Under the pieces are notes generated by a model. That model was given only the letters and a program-made list of their open reading frames with translations, was not told where the DNA came from and ran no database searches. Made by a program: the position numbers and the translations under genes. From NCBI GenBank assembly GCA_900323505.1, contig OOIN01000008.1, positions 1,256,501 through 1,320,500 of the forward strand: DNA of 64,000 nucleotides. Direction: 5' to 3'. Of the stretch, positions 30,992-40,815 are shown in pieces (the first letter of the stretch is position 1; the number at the start of each line of letters is the position of its first letter). Origin of the DNA: Ustilago trichophora. Taxonomy: Eukaryota > Basidiomycota > Ustilaginomycetes > Ustilaginales > Ustilaginaceae.

Positions 30992-32134
30992 ATGGCATCC
31001 TCATCCCGCCCCCCAGCAGTCCAGTCTCTGACAGGCGAGCAACAGGAGCATATCATCAAACAGCGCATGCAAGTCGATGAGCGTTCTCTCCGTCGACTCG
31101 TGAAGAAGCTCACCCTCTTGCTCTCCAGCAAAGATTTGGAGTCGATCTCTTCCTCCCGCCTCTCCTTCAAAGCCGATCTCGAAGCATTCCGCCTTCAACT
31201 CTCGCGGCTATCCTCCATCGCCCGGGGAACATCTCAAGTCGAAATTGCGGGCTACCGAACCGAACTGTCAGAGATCGAATCTGAGCAGCAGCAGACGCAG
31301 GCGCGTATTCTTGCGCTTAAGCAACGTCTCGAGAATGTCAGGCGGGAGAGGAAGAACAAGTTGGAGTACGACGTGGTCGCGGGAGAGATTGTGAAGCTTC
31401 CTACACGGCAAGAGTTGGAGGAGACGCTAGGGAGGCTGGGAGAGCAGCTGGAGGGGACAAGGGCAGAGAGGGACAAGTACAAGGATATGTCAAAGGATGC
31501 ATCGCAGAGGTTGGAGAGGGTTATTGGGGAGCTGGAGCAGTTGGGTAAATATGTAGGGTACGAAGTGGGTGAGAGGGAGCGAAGGGAGGTTGAGAGGGCC
31601 GATGGGGATGGAGAGGCAGATGGGCATGAGGCTGGTGCTGGTGGAGGGGCTGCGGATGACGTTTCAGATGCTGATAGGAGGAGCAGGAGGAGGAAGGTCT
31701 CTGGCGATGACCCGGAAGAAGGCGAAGAAGAGGAAGGGGAGCAGAGCGAGCCCGGTACGGCTGCTGATCGAAGCGGCAGCTCGACACCACGCAGGACAGT
31801 CGCTGAAGAGGAGGCACCGGCGTCACTAAACCCTTCAGCACCGACGTTCCGACCATCGACGTCCGCAGCGGGAGGAAGCACAGCCAGCGCGACGAGGAGA
31901 AAACGCGATTCGACCGCCGTCACTGCTTCCGACGAAGAGGGAGAGGTAGGCGATGGAAGCTCTTCGGCTGCTGCTGCTTCGAATAGCAACACGCCGAGGA
32001 AGAGGCAGAGGACCGAAGAGGGTGAGGTGGGGGCTGCGGGGGAGAGCGAGGAGGAGGAAGGGAGCATTCAGCCCGCAGCTGCACCGTTGGAGAGCGGGAG
32101 GGCGACTCGGGCTGGTACCAAGCGTCGTCGATGA
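30992..32134 (+). CDS. THO complex subunit 7 (THOC7 family)
   Basis: Predicted subunit of THO/TREX, which couples transcription with mRNA packaging and export in the nucleus. 380 aa. The first ~190 residues form the coiled-coil domain of the family: RSLRRLVKKLTLLL near the start, an Ala/Gln/Glu-rich helix, the motif NKLEYDVVAGEIVKLPTRQEL (family consensus NxxEYDxLAxxI...PTR), then another long helix. The C-terminal half is a disordered acidic and Ser-rich tail with several EEGE/DEEGE patches and two basic clusters (RRSRRRK near 230; TKRRR at the end), compatible with nuclear localisation. The ATG at 30992 matches the expected N terminus; a longer form from the ATG at 30590 is possible but unlikely. 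Confidence 0.8.
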   Translation: MASSSRPPAVQSLTGEQQEHIIKQRMQVDERSLRRLVKKLTLLLSSKDLESISSSRLSFKADLEAFRLQLSRLSSIARGTSQVEIAGYRTELSEIESEQQQTQARILALKQRLENVRRERKNKLEYDVVAGEIVKLPTRQELEETLGRLGEQLEGTRAERDKYKDMSKDASQRLERVIGELEQLGKYVGYEVGERERREVERADGDGEADGHEAGAGGGAADDVSDADRRSRRRKVSGDDPEEGEEEEGEQSEPGTAADRSGSSTPRRTVAEEEAPASLNPSAPTFRPSTSAAGGSTASATRRKRDSTAVTASDEEGEVGDGSSSAAAASNSNTPRKRQRTEEGEVGAAGESEEEEGSIQPAAAPLESGRATRAGTKRRR

Positions 32135-33039
32135 AGCCCCCCCCAGCGATTGGCAATATGACCCTTTCAACGCAACCCAGCGTGCGCTTTGATGAGAGAT
32201 GCGATACGGAGACTTTCTGAGGATATTGTTCCCGATCCAGCCGAATCGGGCGCGATTCTTGTGCTTGGCAAATGCATTCCTTTCTGTCTGAGTCGAGTAT
32301 GAATTCTTCGCAAAACAAAAGAAGTTCGGTAAAAAAATAAAGAATAAAAAATGCAGGTCTGGAAAAGAAGACACCAAAAAAAGAAGCTTCCACATTCAAA
32401 AAATTCATACATATTGTTACATCACCTCCTTCATTCCTGTGCAACCACGTTTGCCCAAGTTCGACGTGCCAAGCGTGCCAGACTGTCACACGTGGCGTTT
32501 GCCTTTCTTTCGTTGATCCTAACCCAATTCCAGGAATAGCAATGGTCCGAGACAAAGAATCACCCAAGTGACATCACTGTGACAGCACAAGTCCGAGCGG
32601 CTGACAGCTACAGCACGATGGACGAGAGGGGGGGAATTGGATTGCAGCTGTGATGGGCGGGGAGATGAGGTGGTGTATGCGGCTCGGGGTTGTGCGATTT
32701 CGAAAATTGAACTGCCAGACAGAGTTTTTTGGTTGCCAGCAGCACGCGACCAAGAAGTGTACTGTGGTCCGAAGCGGGTTCCGTTTGTCACACTTTTTTT
32801 CCCCTCCCAATGGGTGAGCGTGATTGACACCATCACAAAGGTCAGCTACTGTTGTCGAGTGTGAGAGAGTGTGTGTTTGAGGGGAGTCGGTTTGGCACGT
32901 GAACACATAGCCAAGGCCATACAAACGTAGCGAGACCACCAGAAAGAGAGAGCGGCTCACCTCCTTACATGACGAGGAATTTTTACGTGCTAATTCGAAA
33001 AGAAAACATTCACATCGTAAAAAAAGTATTTTCTCCTAG

Positions 33040-33530
33040 CTCAGGCAGGCCTCAGGCCGTTGATTGGCCTGAACTTTGAGCCAGGCCATGAGCCCAAGAC
33101 AGTCACAGGCGGCCTGCCTGAAGTTTCAGGCAGATCAAAAAAAAAAAAAAACAATTTGCCTCCACCTGGACTCAAACCCATGCCTCCCACAGGCCATACT
33201 CTCGTCACACCTGCACACATGTGCCTGCCTACCCACCTAGGCACACAGTCGTTTTTGTGAATGATAGAAATGCGGCAAAATATGTATCACACAATTCAAT
33301 TTTCGAACAAAAATAAATATTTGCAAAATTCAATGCCTTTAATTCGCATTTTTCTAAGGCAGGCCTCAGCCAGCGTCAGGCAGACCAACTGCCTCAAGTT
33401 GGCCCAGGCAGCCCCGAGCCAGACCAACTGCATAACAGCCTCCAGGCAGGCCGACTGACTGAGCAGCTGCCTGGAGGTTTCCAGCCCAACGCCCAGGCTG
33501 GAGCCTGCCTGAGTAACGGGTGGAAACACT
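33040..33530. repeat. AGGC/GCCT-rich repeat cluster
   Basis: The 12-mer GGCAGGCCTCAG occurs at about 33044 and again at about 33358, 314 bp apart. Many further CAGGCAG, GGCCTG and TGCCTG copies occur in both orientations throughout, including an inverted pair around GCCTCCAGGCAG and CTGCCTGGAGG (33438-33477). This looks like a degenerate dispersed repeat rather than unique intergenic DNA. Confidence 0.5.
33136..33245 (-). mobile_element. tRNA-like Pol III unit (SINE or tRNA-pseudogene candidate)
   Basis: On the minus strand an A-box-like TGCCTAGGTGGGTAGGC (from about 33242) is followed about 60 bp later by a good B box, GGTTTGAGTCC (about 33177-33167). A T15 tract, which would end Pol III transcription, starts about 15 nt downstream of the B box. 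The T-arm does not fold with five good pairs, so it is not a functional tRNA. The unit sits inside the AGGC-rich repeats. Confidence 0.35.
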
Positions 33531-34768
33531 TCTTACGATGTGATTCTGACAGGACAAAACCCCCGGGCTTGGCGTTCAAACCTGCGCGCCGGACAATGGG
33601 CAGTGTTTCTATTGCCTGGTCAAAGAGAAAAGGGCAAGTGCCTCCTTAGCCTCGCACTGTTTGGCTCGGTTGCTGCGACGCACATATGCGAGTTGACCAA
33701 CCTTGCTTCAAGTGCTCGGAATGGAAGACGGAGAGAGGGGTAAAGTCGTTCCTATGTTCCTGTGCTGTGCGCGTACTTGACCGGCGGTCACTTGGCCACG
33801 CGATGCGGTTCGACACACACACACTACTCTCTCTCTCCTCAGAAGTGTTCTCCTCGGGGAGAATCGATGTGCGATACCAAAAGTGCTGCTTTGCTGTCGC
33901 TACTCTTCCTAGAAGCTTCAAGGTAGGGAAGAATGGTGGGATCAGACATTCCTCCCACCGACGCGTAAAGCAAAGATCAAGACAAGGCATTCCATCACAG
34001 TGTGTCTTTAATTGGTGTGCATCTTGACGATCATCCCGAAGCGAGACCCGTATCACGACGCGAGACAGCCACAGCGAATCCGCTTTTGCAAGCAAGCCAG
34101 TATACGCTTTTGACACTCCGACCCCGCGAAACGTCTCGAGTCCGACCCTGGACGTCCCGCATTCCTTTCGCTCAACACAGAAAGCAAAGGCGCACAATGC
34201 ATAGGCGGTCCGACTTTGTACAATCAGCGCTAGGTTGACACTGTACATAGCAAAGCTGCAGTACAGACTTGGCTTCCCACATGTCCTCTCGCGCACATCA
34301 GCTGTTTCTCCTCCCACCGCGCTCCTTCTCTCCGACGCGGCTAGCCTTTGCCTCGAATTGTGACATTGAAAAGAAAGGTGGATAACGATCGTGCAGCACG
34401 TCGGATGCAGTCTCTCCCCCCTTCTTTCTCTTCATGGATTCACCGTATCTCCGCACGCACAAGAGCCCAAAGCAATTGGGTGCGTATGGGTGCGCAGCTG
34501 CAAGCCAGCAGATCCCGTCAAACGGACAGATGCACACTTTTGCTCACTTACATCCCGACCACAGTACGACTCGTGTTGCACAGTTCGAATGCTTGGCTGC
34601 GTCCGTTTGATTACACTATAATACATCTTGTGATTGCTGCAACCAACCTCCGACCGAGTTTCACTCCCCCCCTTCCAAACTTGTCCTTCTGTTCTCTCTC
34701 CCCGTCCCGCTCAGAAGCGCCACGAAACGCAGTTCTAGCCCGTGTGTACACACGCAAAGAGCAGAATC

Positions 34769-37540
34769 ATGTCAAACTCAACAGATCGGGCCTCGTCCGA
34801 CCAACTGCAACACCAACAGCAAAGACCAACCTCGGACGCTAGCTCGATCGCCATCCCCATCTCGCTTTCCTTCTCTTCTTCCGTATCGTCTAGTCAGATT
34901 CTCGAGTTGTATCAGGAGCCAACAGCCCAACCGCAGAATAGGGATTCGGGATTGCCCTATCTCGATTCGCTTCCTTCTATCGCACCTGCAACAAGTAGCT
35001 TGGACAGGAGACAGTCTACGACGACAGCCCAGCCGTCGCGATCAAGTGTTGTCTTGCCTTCAACATCACCTCGTTTGGCTCCGGGTCCTTTCGATTCGCC
35101 GTCCCTCGCGCATCTTGGCAACCAACCAGCAGGAGAGGGATCACCAGTGCTCGACAGAGGTGCCATCCGATCAAGCTCGCCTCACAACAGCCCGGATATC
35201 TCGGTCACTCTACCAGGGCCCACCGCATTCAGGGACGAAGCCGAAAAGCAGAGCCTCGTCACCCTCACTGCTACCCCACAAGCTGATCAGGAAGCAAATA
35301 CAACCGGATCTTCCAACAACCGATACTCAAAGGTTCTTCACGGTCTTGGGCTCTTTGGTACCACTTCGAAGCGCAAGAGTCATCTCGCCAAGATGAGCAG
35401 CAACAACAACAGCAAAGGTCTGCGCATCGAGACTTCGATCCCCATCGATGATCCTGAAGCATCTGCTTCTGGCAGTAGCGGCCTTCGCCCCTCCCCTTCG
35501 CCCAGTGCAACGCGATCCGCCGCGACCAGCCCGCTCGCCTCGCCCGGTCTCAACTACAAACCACCCTCAGCACACCATCTGATGGGCGGGTTGGGCGTCA
35601 GCCATGCACAGGGCCTCAGCTCCTCGTCGAGCTTCACCTCTCGTGAAGGGGAAAAGTACCCCGCGACCCAATCCGACGCGTTTTCGACGGGCCTCGTGCC
35701 TGTGCTCAACATCGACGATTCGTCCAGTTCGATCTACTCGCTTTCGAGCCCTCGCAGGCCATATGCGCCGGGAAGCTTTACCAACGGCCCACGCACACCG
35801 TTGTCCGCCACCGCTTCGCCTACCGCCTCGTACTTTGACGAAAAGAAGCTCGGCGGCAGCGGTTCGAGCATTCACTCTCCGGTTCCCATGTCTCCCTCGA
35901 TCCGCGGAGCCGGTACGCAAGATGTCAAGATGTGGGGCGACTACGATGCCGAATCCGAACCTGATGATTACCTTCACGAACCGGATGCTGAGCAGGACCG
36001 CAAGACGTCTTCCAAAGGTGTCTTCTCGCCACGTGGAATTCTCAACATTGGAACGCTGGCACTGATCGGTCTTGGTTTGCTGGCATTGTTCGGTGGCTAT
36101 CCGGTCATCTCGTGGCTGTCGAGGCCAAAAGCTTCGACGAAAGGCGGGTTCAATCTTGGTGGCATCAATGCGACGGGTCAAGTGGCTGATTTGAAGGTGG
36201 GAAGGAGTCTCGTCGACCCGGATACGCCGGTGAGCGTCAGGACGCGTCGGACGCTCGATGGCACGGGCAGAAAGATGAACTTGGTCTTTAGTGACGAATT
36301 CAACCAGGATGGGAGAAGTTTCTACCCTGGCGACGATCCGTTCTGGACCGCGGTGGATCTGCACTATTGGGGAACGGATAACTACGAGTGGTACGACCCG
36401 TCTGCAGTGACCACGGCCAACGGTTCGCTGGTCATCACCTTAGACCAGATCCCGACGCACAACCTCAACTTTAGGGGTGGCATGTTGCAGTCGTGGAACC
36501 AATTCTGTTTCACGGGTGGCTACATTGAGGTGGCAATGGTTCTTCCTGGTGCGCCGGATATTCCTGGATTGTGGCCTGCCGCTTGGACGATGGGCAACTT
36601 GGGAAGGGCTGGTTATGGTGCCACCACGGACGGCATGTGGCCCTACACCTACGACACGTGCGATGTTGGCACACTTCCCAATCAGACTTACACCAATGGT
36701 ACGGGTCCCATCGCGGCTCAAACCACCGGTGTCTATGTCGACAAGTACGGTCCCTACCTCTCCTACCTTCCCGGTCAGCGTCTTAGCCGATGCACTTGTG
36801 CCAACTCCCTTGACCATCCTGGACCCAAACACGCCGACGGCACTTGGGTGGGTCGCTCCTCGCCTGAAATCGACATTATCGAAGCTGCCGCATCTCACGT
36901 TCGCGGATCTCGTGGATTCGCCTCCATGTCTGCCCAAATCGCCCCTTTCAACACGGGATACAACCTCTCGGACGCTCCCGGTACCACCGAGTTCCTCTCT
37001 CCCGATGCATCGCTCAATACCTACACCGGTTCCGTCTACCAGCAAGCCGCCTCCGGATTGGTCTACACAAAGCGAGCCGCATACCAAGACACACAGGCGC
37101 AATTCTCCTCGTACGGCTTCGAATACAATCCCGGCTCCGACCCAGACTCGTACATCCTGTGGACCGTCGATGGACAGCCCATGTGGAGGCTCAACTCGAA
37201 AGCGCTCGGTCCCGATGCTGGAACACAGATCGGTCAGAGACCTATTCCATATGAACCCATGTACATCTTGCTCAACTTGGGTATCTCGGCAAGTTTCACC
37301 ACGGTCGATTGGAGGCATTTGACTTGGCCAGCGTCGATGCTCGTCGATTACGTCCGAGTTTGGCAGGTGGAAGGAGAGGAAAACGTAGGATGCGATCCAG
37401 AGAATGCCCCTACAGCAGCTTACATCGAGAAGCACAAGGAAGCGTATTACAATGCCAACTTGACCACGTGGACCGAAACCAAGGAGAGGGGTGGTTACGG
37501 TCAAAAGTTCCCAGGCAACTCGATGATGGGCCAGTGCTGA
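34769..37540 (+). CDS. KRE6: Beta-1,6-glucan synthesis protein (Kre6/Skn1, GH16-like)
   Basis: Type II membrane glycoprotein needed for cell-wall beta-1,6-glucan assembly, acting in the secretory pathway. 923 aa. Residues 1-420 are a cytosolic Ser/Pro-rich tail. One transmembrane segment lies at about 423-450 (ILNIGTLALIGLGLLALFGGYP). The luminal domain opens with MNLVFSDEFNQDGRSF and carries the GH16-type active-site motif SSPEIDIIEA with E700, D702 and E705. Many Trp/Tyr motifs typical of Kre6 are present (DNYEWYDPSAVTTANGSL; LWPAAWTMGNLGRAGYG), with several N-x-S/T sites and a final Cys. The ATG at 34769 is the first in frame; GTG codons upstream are unlikely starts. Single exon. A single gene here could serve both the KRE6 and SKN1 roles of yeast. 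Confidence 0.93.
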   Translation: MSNSTDRASSDQLQHQQQRPTSDASSIAIPISLSFSSSVSSSQILELYQEPTAQPQNRDSGLPYLDSLPSIAPATSSLDRRQSTTTAQPSRSSVVLPSTSPRLAPGPFDSPSLAHLGNQPAGEGSPVLDRGAIRSSSPHNSPDISVTLPGPTAFRDEAEKQSLVTLTATPQADQEANTTGSSNNRYSKVLHGLGLFGTTSKRKSHLAKMSSNNNSKGLRIETSIPIDDPEASASGSSGLRPSPSPSATRSAATSPLASPGLNYKPPSAHHLMGGLGVSHAQGLSSSSSFTSREGEKYPATQSDAFSTGLVPVLNIDDSSSSIYSLSSPRRPYAPGSFTNGPRTPLSATASPTASYFDEKKLGGSGSSIHSPVPMSPSIRGAGTQDVKMWGDYDAESEPDDYLHEPDAEQDRKTSSKGVFSPRGILNIGTLALIGLGLLALFGGYPVISWLSRPKASTKGGFNLGGINATGQVADLKVGRSLVDPDTPVSVRTRRTLDGTGRKMNLVFSDEFNQDGRSFYPGDDPFWTAVDLHYWGTDNYEWYDPSAVTTANGSLVITLDQIPTHNLNFRGGMLQSWNQFCFTGGYIEVAMVLPGAPDIPGLWPAAWTMGNLGRAGYGATTDGMWPYTYDTCDVGTLPNQTYTNGTGPIAAQTTGVYVDKYGPYLSYLPGQRLSRCTCANSLDHPGPKHADGTWVGRSSPEIDIIEAAASHVRGSRGFASMSAQIAPFNTGYNLSDAPGTTEFLSPDASLNTYTGSVYQQAASGLVYTKRAAYQDTQAQFSSYGFEYNPGSDPDSYILWTVDGQPMWRLNSKALGPDAGTQIGQRPIPYEPMYILLNLGISASFTTVDWRHLTWPASMLVDYVRVWQVEGEENVGCDPENAPTAAYIEKHKEAYYNANLTTWTETKERGGYGQKFPGNSMMGQC

Positions 37541-38146
37541 ACAGCCCGCTTCCTCCATGCGGATTAATCCCACTTCATTCGAACGTCAATCGCTACCCTC
37601 TCACACATATAGACTTCTTTTCCTTTTGCAACTCGTACAATCTTCACAAAGCATTCTCCTTTTCCCTCGAACCTAAGCACACTCTCTTTTGAAAATCTTC
37701 ACACTGTATCCATATATTCTCGCATGCACATTGCGCACTCGCATTCATCTCCCTTCTATTATTTTTTTATTTTTTTATTTTTATTTTTATTTTTTTTGTT
37801 TGTTTGTTTGTCGTCACAGTAATGCACAACTTTCTCCCTCTTATCTCGGTGAGGGTTGGACGACCTTTCTTCGGCGAGACGGTGATAGTTGGCTTCATTG
37901 CACTGAAGGCCGGCGCTTCCGGGGAACAACTGAGCATCATAGCGACGTCGACGCAGCTGAAATCAAACCCACACGAATGGCGCCGTCCTTTCATCATCCG
38001 TCCAGCGTGTTGCCTTCGGTCTTGTCTTGTTTCCTCGCATCGATGCGATCGTCCCCTTCCACCTCTCGTTGTATAAAGCATTCGCATTTGCGCTCGGTCA
38101 AGGTGTTCAAACTTCTTTCCCCCCCTCTCCACAACAACCATCAACC

Positions 38147-38413
38147 ATGGATCCTTATCAGCCAACCAAGACGCAAATTGACACCATCGGATGGGTTTTT
38201 CTCTTGTCCTTCGTCTCGTCCCTCATCTTCCTGGGATATATCTTTGGGTCTCGTCGCCGTGAAGTGGCTGTCAAAGACTTGATCTTCGAGATAGAGGTAC
38301 CGATCGATGATGCATGGTATCCGACTGGTACTAGAATGCGAGCCAGGCGTCGGTCAGAAACTTCCTCCTCTCGAGGGACTCAAGCGGATGCTATGCCTGG
38401 TGGATCCCGATGA
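38147..38413 (+). CDS. Small single-pass membrane protein, unknown
   Basis: 88-aa frame with a strong start context (ACCATGG). One hydrophobic segment lies at about residues 15-34 (GWVFLLSFVSSLIFLGYIFG), followed by a basic RRR stop-transfer cluster, an amphipathic stretch (KDLIFEIEVPIDDAWYP) and a basic Ser-rich tail. I recognise no family. A well-formed intron (38463-38530) lies 50 bp after the stop, which shows that this strand is transcribed here but places an intron in the 3' UTR unless the stop is bypassed. Confidence is moderate because the protein is short. Confidence 0.55.
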   Translation: MDPYQPTKTQIDTIGWVFLLSFVSSLIFLGYIFGSRRREVAVKDLIFEIEVPIDDAWYPTGTRMRARRRSETSSSRGTQADAMPGGSR

Positions 38414-38462
38414 GCGAGCCGGCATCATGTGACACTCTGTTCCTTTGATCTTCTGATCTTGT

Positions 38463-38530
38463 GTAAGTCGACACAAGAGCTAGCGACAGAAATAGCAGGA
38501 ATGACACTGACTGTGTGACTTCTTTTTCAG
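38463..38530 (+). other. Probable 68-bp intron downstream of the small membrane-protein gene
   Basis: Donor GTAAGT at 38463, branch-like CACTGAC, and acceptor CTTTTTCAG ending at 38530 form an almost ideal fungal intron. The frame of the upstream gene, read past its TGA at 38411, stays open across this intron to a TAA at about 38670. Confidence 0.5.
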
Positions 38531-38891
38531 CGCATCGCTGCGTTCCAGTAGCTTCTCTGCGAAATGCAGCATCATCCCTCGCACCCCGTTCCAGCCTCGT
38601 CCGTGTGGCTTTGCGCCGTCCCTTAATCTCAACCTTGCCCGTCCTCTTGACATTTACGCTGCGCAGCTAATGACGATACGTAACTACGCTTGTTTCTGCG
38701 GCTTTTCGTCTGTGCGTGTCCATCTCTGTGCCTGTGCCTGTGCCTGCGCCTGTACCTGAAACTTGCCCGGAGACCGTTCCTTCCGCCTGAGCCGTACATC
38801 GTACAACTTGACCATTGTCATCCATTGTCTTACAAAGGCTGCGTAGCCACCATCTCAACCATCTATACACTCTTGAGCATGCAAGCCAAAG

Positions 38892-39812
38892 ATGGGGGTC
38901 ATCTTCGCAGCGTTCTGCTGCTTCACCATCATTGGTCTCTTTGAGAAGCTTGTCAAATATTCACGATCCAGCCTTTCCGAAGCTTCCACACGACCAGCAG
39001 CTATCCCCGCAACAGAAAAAGAACGAGAAAGGCGCGAAGGCGATGCGGATAAGATACACTTGAAGAATCCCTATCCCACATATCGTTCCGAAGCTGCCGA
39101 GGCAGAAAATTCTCCTTCCGGATCGTCAAAAGCTGTCAATTTGGAAGATGTTCAAGGTCGACATGAGGCTTCTACATCGTGCTCGAAGCCGAGTGGCAAC
39201 GATTCGAAACCTTCCAAAGGCAAGCAAACCGACCACGCCGATCACGCCGATAACAATGAGAAGACTTTTCATCCAGATCCACAGCCTTCTACATCGCCAA
39301 ACACCGATCTGGCACAAGTGTTTGAAGCGCTATTCGACGCGAGCAAATGTGTTCTTGGTTGGGGCTGCGATCATTGCCAACACAGGGGGAATTTCATCAT
39401 GCTACGATGGGCAATGGAGGCGGTTGAGTGGTGGGCCAATTACACGGGATATGGAGGAATATGGCTGAGAGAGCTGAACAAGATGGTCGGGATGCGTACC
39501 AATGACGATGAGGTTGCTGCTGCTGATGGTAGTGACAAGGCTGGAGAATGTCCGGGACAAAGTTTGTCCGGCACTGCAGTGGTGCCCAAAATGCGGCTGG
39601 GTGAGTGGGTGCTGAAGCTTTTCAGGGGCTGCATGCAAGGTGCAAAGTCGGCTTGGGATTGCAAGAGGTGTCAGAGGAGGGCGAATACGCTGTTGTATAG
39701 GCTTGGTTGGAAGGCCGTCACTTGGATCATGGTTGGAAAAGAGTCTCGAAGAGGATGGCTGGATGTGGTTCACAAGCTGGTGCTGTGGGGCTTGCAGTCG
39801 TCGAGGCGATGA
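38892..39812 (+). CDS. Unknown protein with duplicated W-x-C-x2-C-Q module
   Basis: 306-aa protein; no family recognised. Residues 1-16 are hydrophobic (MGVIFAAFCCFTIIGL) and may act as signal anchor or signal peptide. Residues 25-138 are polar and low-complexity with a HADHAD repeat. The C-terminal part contains two copies of one module: residues 157-199 and 255-297 align without gaps at an offset of exactly 98. Shared residues are W157/W255, C159/C257, C162/C260, Q163/Q261, R165/R263, N167/N265, R172/R270, A177/A275, V178/V276, W180/W278, W191/W289, L192/L290, K197/K295 and V199/V297. The paired CxxC could bind a metal jointly or form disulfides. It lies among other small unknown genes. The ATG at 38892 is the only reasonable start. 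Confidence 0.7.
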   Translation: MGVIFAAFCCFTIIGLFEKLVKYSRSSLSEASTRPAAIPATEKERERREGDADKIHLKNPYPTYRSEAAEAENSPSGSSKAVNLEDVQGRHEASTSCSKPSGNDSKPSKGKQTDHADHADNNEKTFHPDPQPSTSPNTDLAQVFEALFDASKCVLGWGCDHCQHRGNFIMLRWAMEAVEWWANYTGYGGIWLRELNKMVGMRTNDDEVAAADGSDKAGECPGQSLSGTAVVPKMRLGEWVLKLFRGCMQGAKSAWDCKRCQRRANTLLYRLGWKAVTWIMVGKESRRGWLDVVHKLVLWGLQSSRR

Positions 39813-39972
39813 GGCGACGGTGGAGACGACGAAAAACACAGCCTATAAGTCTAGCGGACTAGAACTTGCTGGAAGATTACAGTGGCGCAATATTCGCCAA
39901 CGAGCAAGGTACGCCTCGATACGGAAAGCGAAATGTGACGAGAACGTCATCAAAGATCTGGAGCGAACGACG

Positions 39973-40815
39973 ATGTACAATTGTCTTCTCCGTCTCAAGC
40001 CGGAATATTCTCGCCATCCAACCCAACACACTCCTCTCTACTCAACCACGACGTTCAATCTTCCGCATCATCCTCCAAATCTTCCGCAACCCCCTCTTCT
40101 ACCGCTGAAGCACGCGCCTATTCTGCATTTCTCGCTCAGCACCTATACATTTCAACCTATCCTGCACATTCTCCGTCGACCTTACACCACAACCACCCTC
40201 CTCAAAGACCTCATCCGCACACTATATCCACCTCTACACACACACCCTCAACAATCACTGAAGAAGTGGCAGCGGTGGAATAAGCATGCTCTTCCTGATC
40301 CTATCTCTAGCCTCTGCAGCCCATCGAAACCTTTATCCGCTCTTCGTTTGCTTCCAGTATGCGATCGATCTTCTCCTGCCTCCTTCCCTGATTCCTCAGC
40401 AACTCGCTATCTCATGCTCCGCACTGCGAAGCAAAGTCATCATTCCCTTGTGTAACAGTGTAATCCACCTCTACTTGACGCCGGATCTATGGTTACCGAC
40501 ATTGCAAATCAAGCCCACTCATCTAATCCCATCCCGCCCCCTCTCCCACCCTATTTCGGCTCCAGAGTCATCCTGATCACCTTCCTTTTCGAACTGCTTG
40601 TGGGTCTCCGTCACGCCGCAACCCCTCGTATCGATGATGATGAAGAAGAAGAGGGAGAAGAGACAGGAGGAATGACATCGACTAGGAGGAGGAGGATCAA
40701 AGAGATTATTCCGGTCTGTGGGATTCTTCTGGCTTTCCAAGGTGCGGATTGGAGAGAGTTGGTCTTGGTGCTATTTCTTCGAGCTTTGATCGTATTGATT
40801 TGGACACTGATATGA
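39973..40815 (+). CDS. Probable spliced gene for a small membrane protein, structure unresolved
   Basis: Overlapping frames in different phases suggest exons rather than one gene body. The last part, about 40563-40815, reads VILITFLFELLVGLRHA, an acidic DDDEEEEGEE patch, RRRR, and two further hydrophobic runs ending in LIWTLI. A plausible intron precedes it, ending at CTCCAG (40562) with a pyrimidine-rich tract and CTAAT branch. Upstream, a frame from the ATG at 40286 starts with a signal-like hydrophobic stretch (MLFLILSLASAA), and another frame runs from an ATG at 39973 to 40455. Either could supply the 5' part. Without transcripts I cannot choose, and the coordinates are approximate. No family recognised. 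Confidence 0.35.

Larger units (their letters stand above)
32135..34768. other. Gene-free repeat-bearing island
   Basis: 2.6 kb with no convincing gene. The centre (about 33040-33620) differs in composition: CAGGC/GCCTG-rich blocks flank an AT-rich segment (33260-33355) and a tRNA-like unit. The remaining right part (about 33640-34760) is probably the upstream region and 5' leader of the KRE6-like gene, with several short frames that lack coding character. Confidence 0.55.

Noticed and set aside
33136..33245. Functional tRNA gene on the minus strand
   Set aside because: Promoter boxes are present but the T-arm and acceptor do not pair well, so only a tRNA-like or SINE candidate is reported.
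33646..34317. Minus-strand frame of 223 codons upstream of the Kre6-like gene
   Set aside because: No recognisable domain; overlaps likely promoter sequence, Cys/Arg/Ser-rich composition typical of noncoding frames.
36440..37573. Minus-strand frame (377 codons) opposite the Kre6-like gene
   Set aside because: Mirror frame of the GH16-like catalytic domain.
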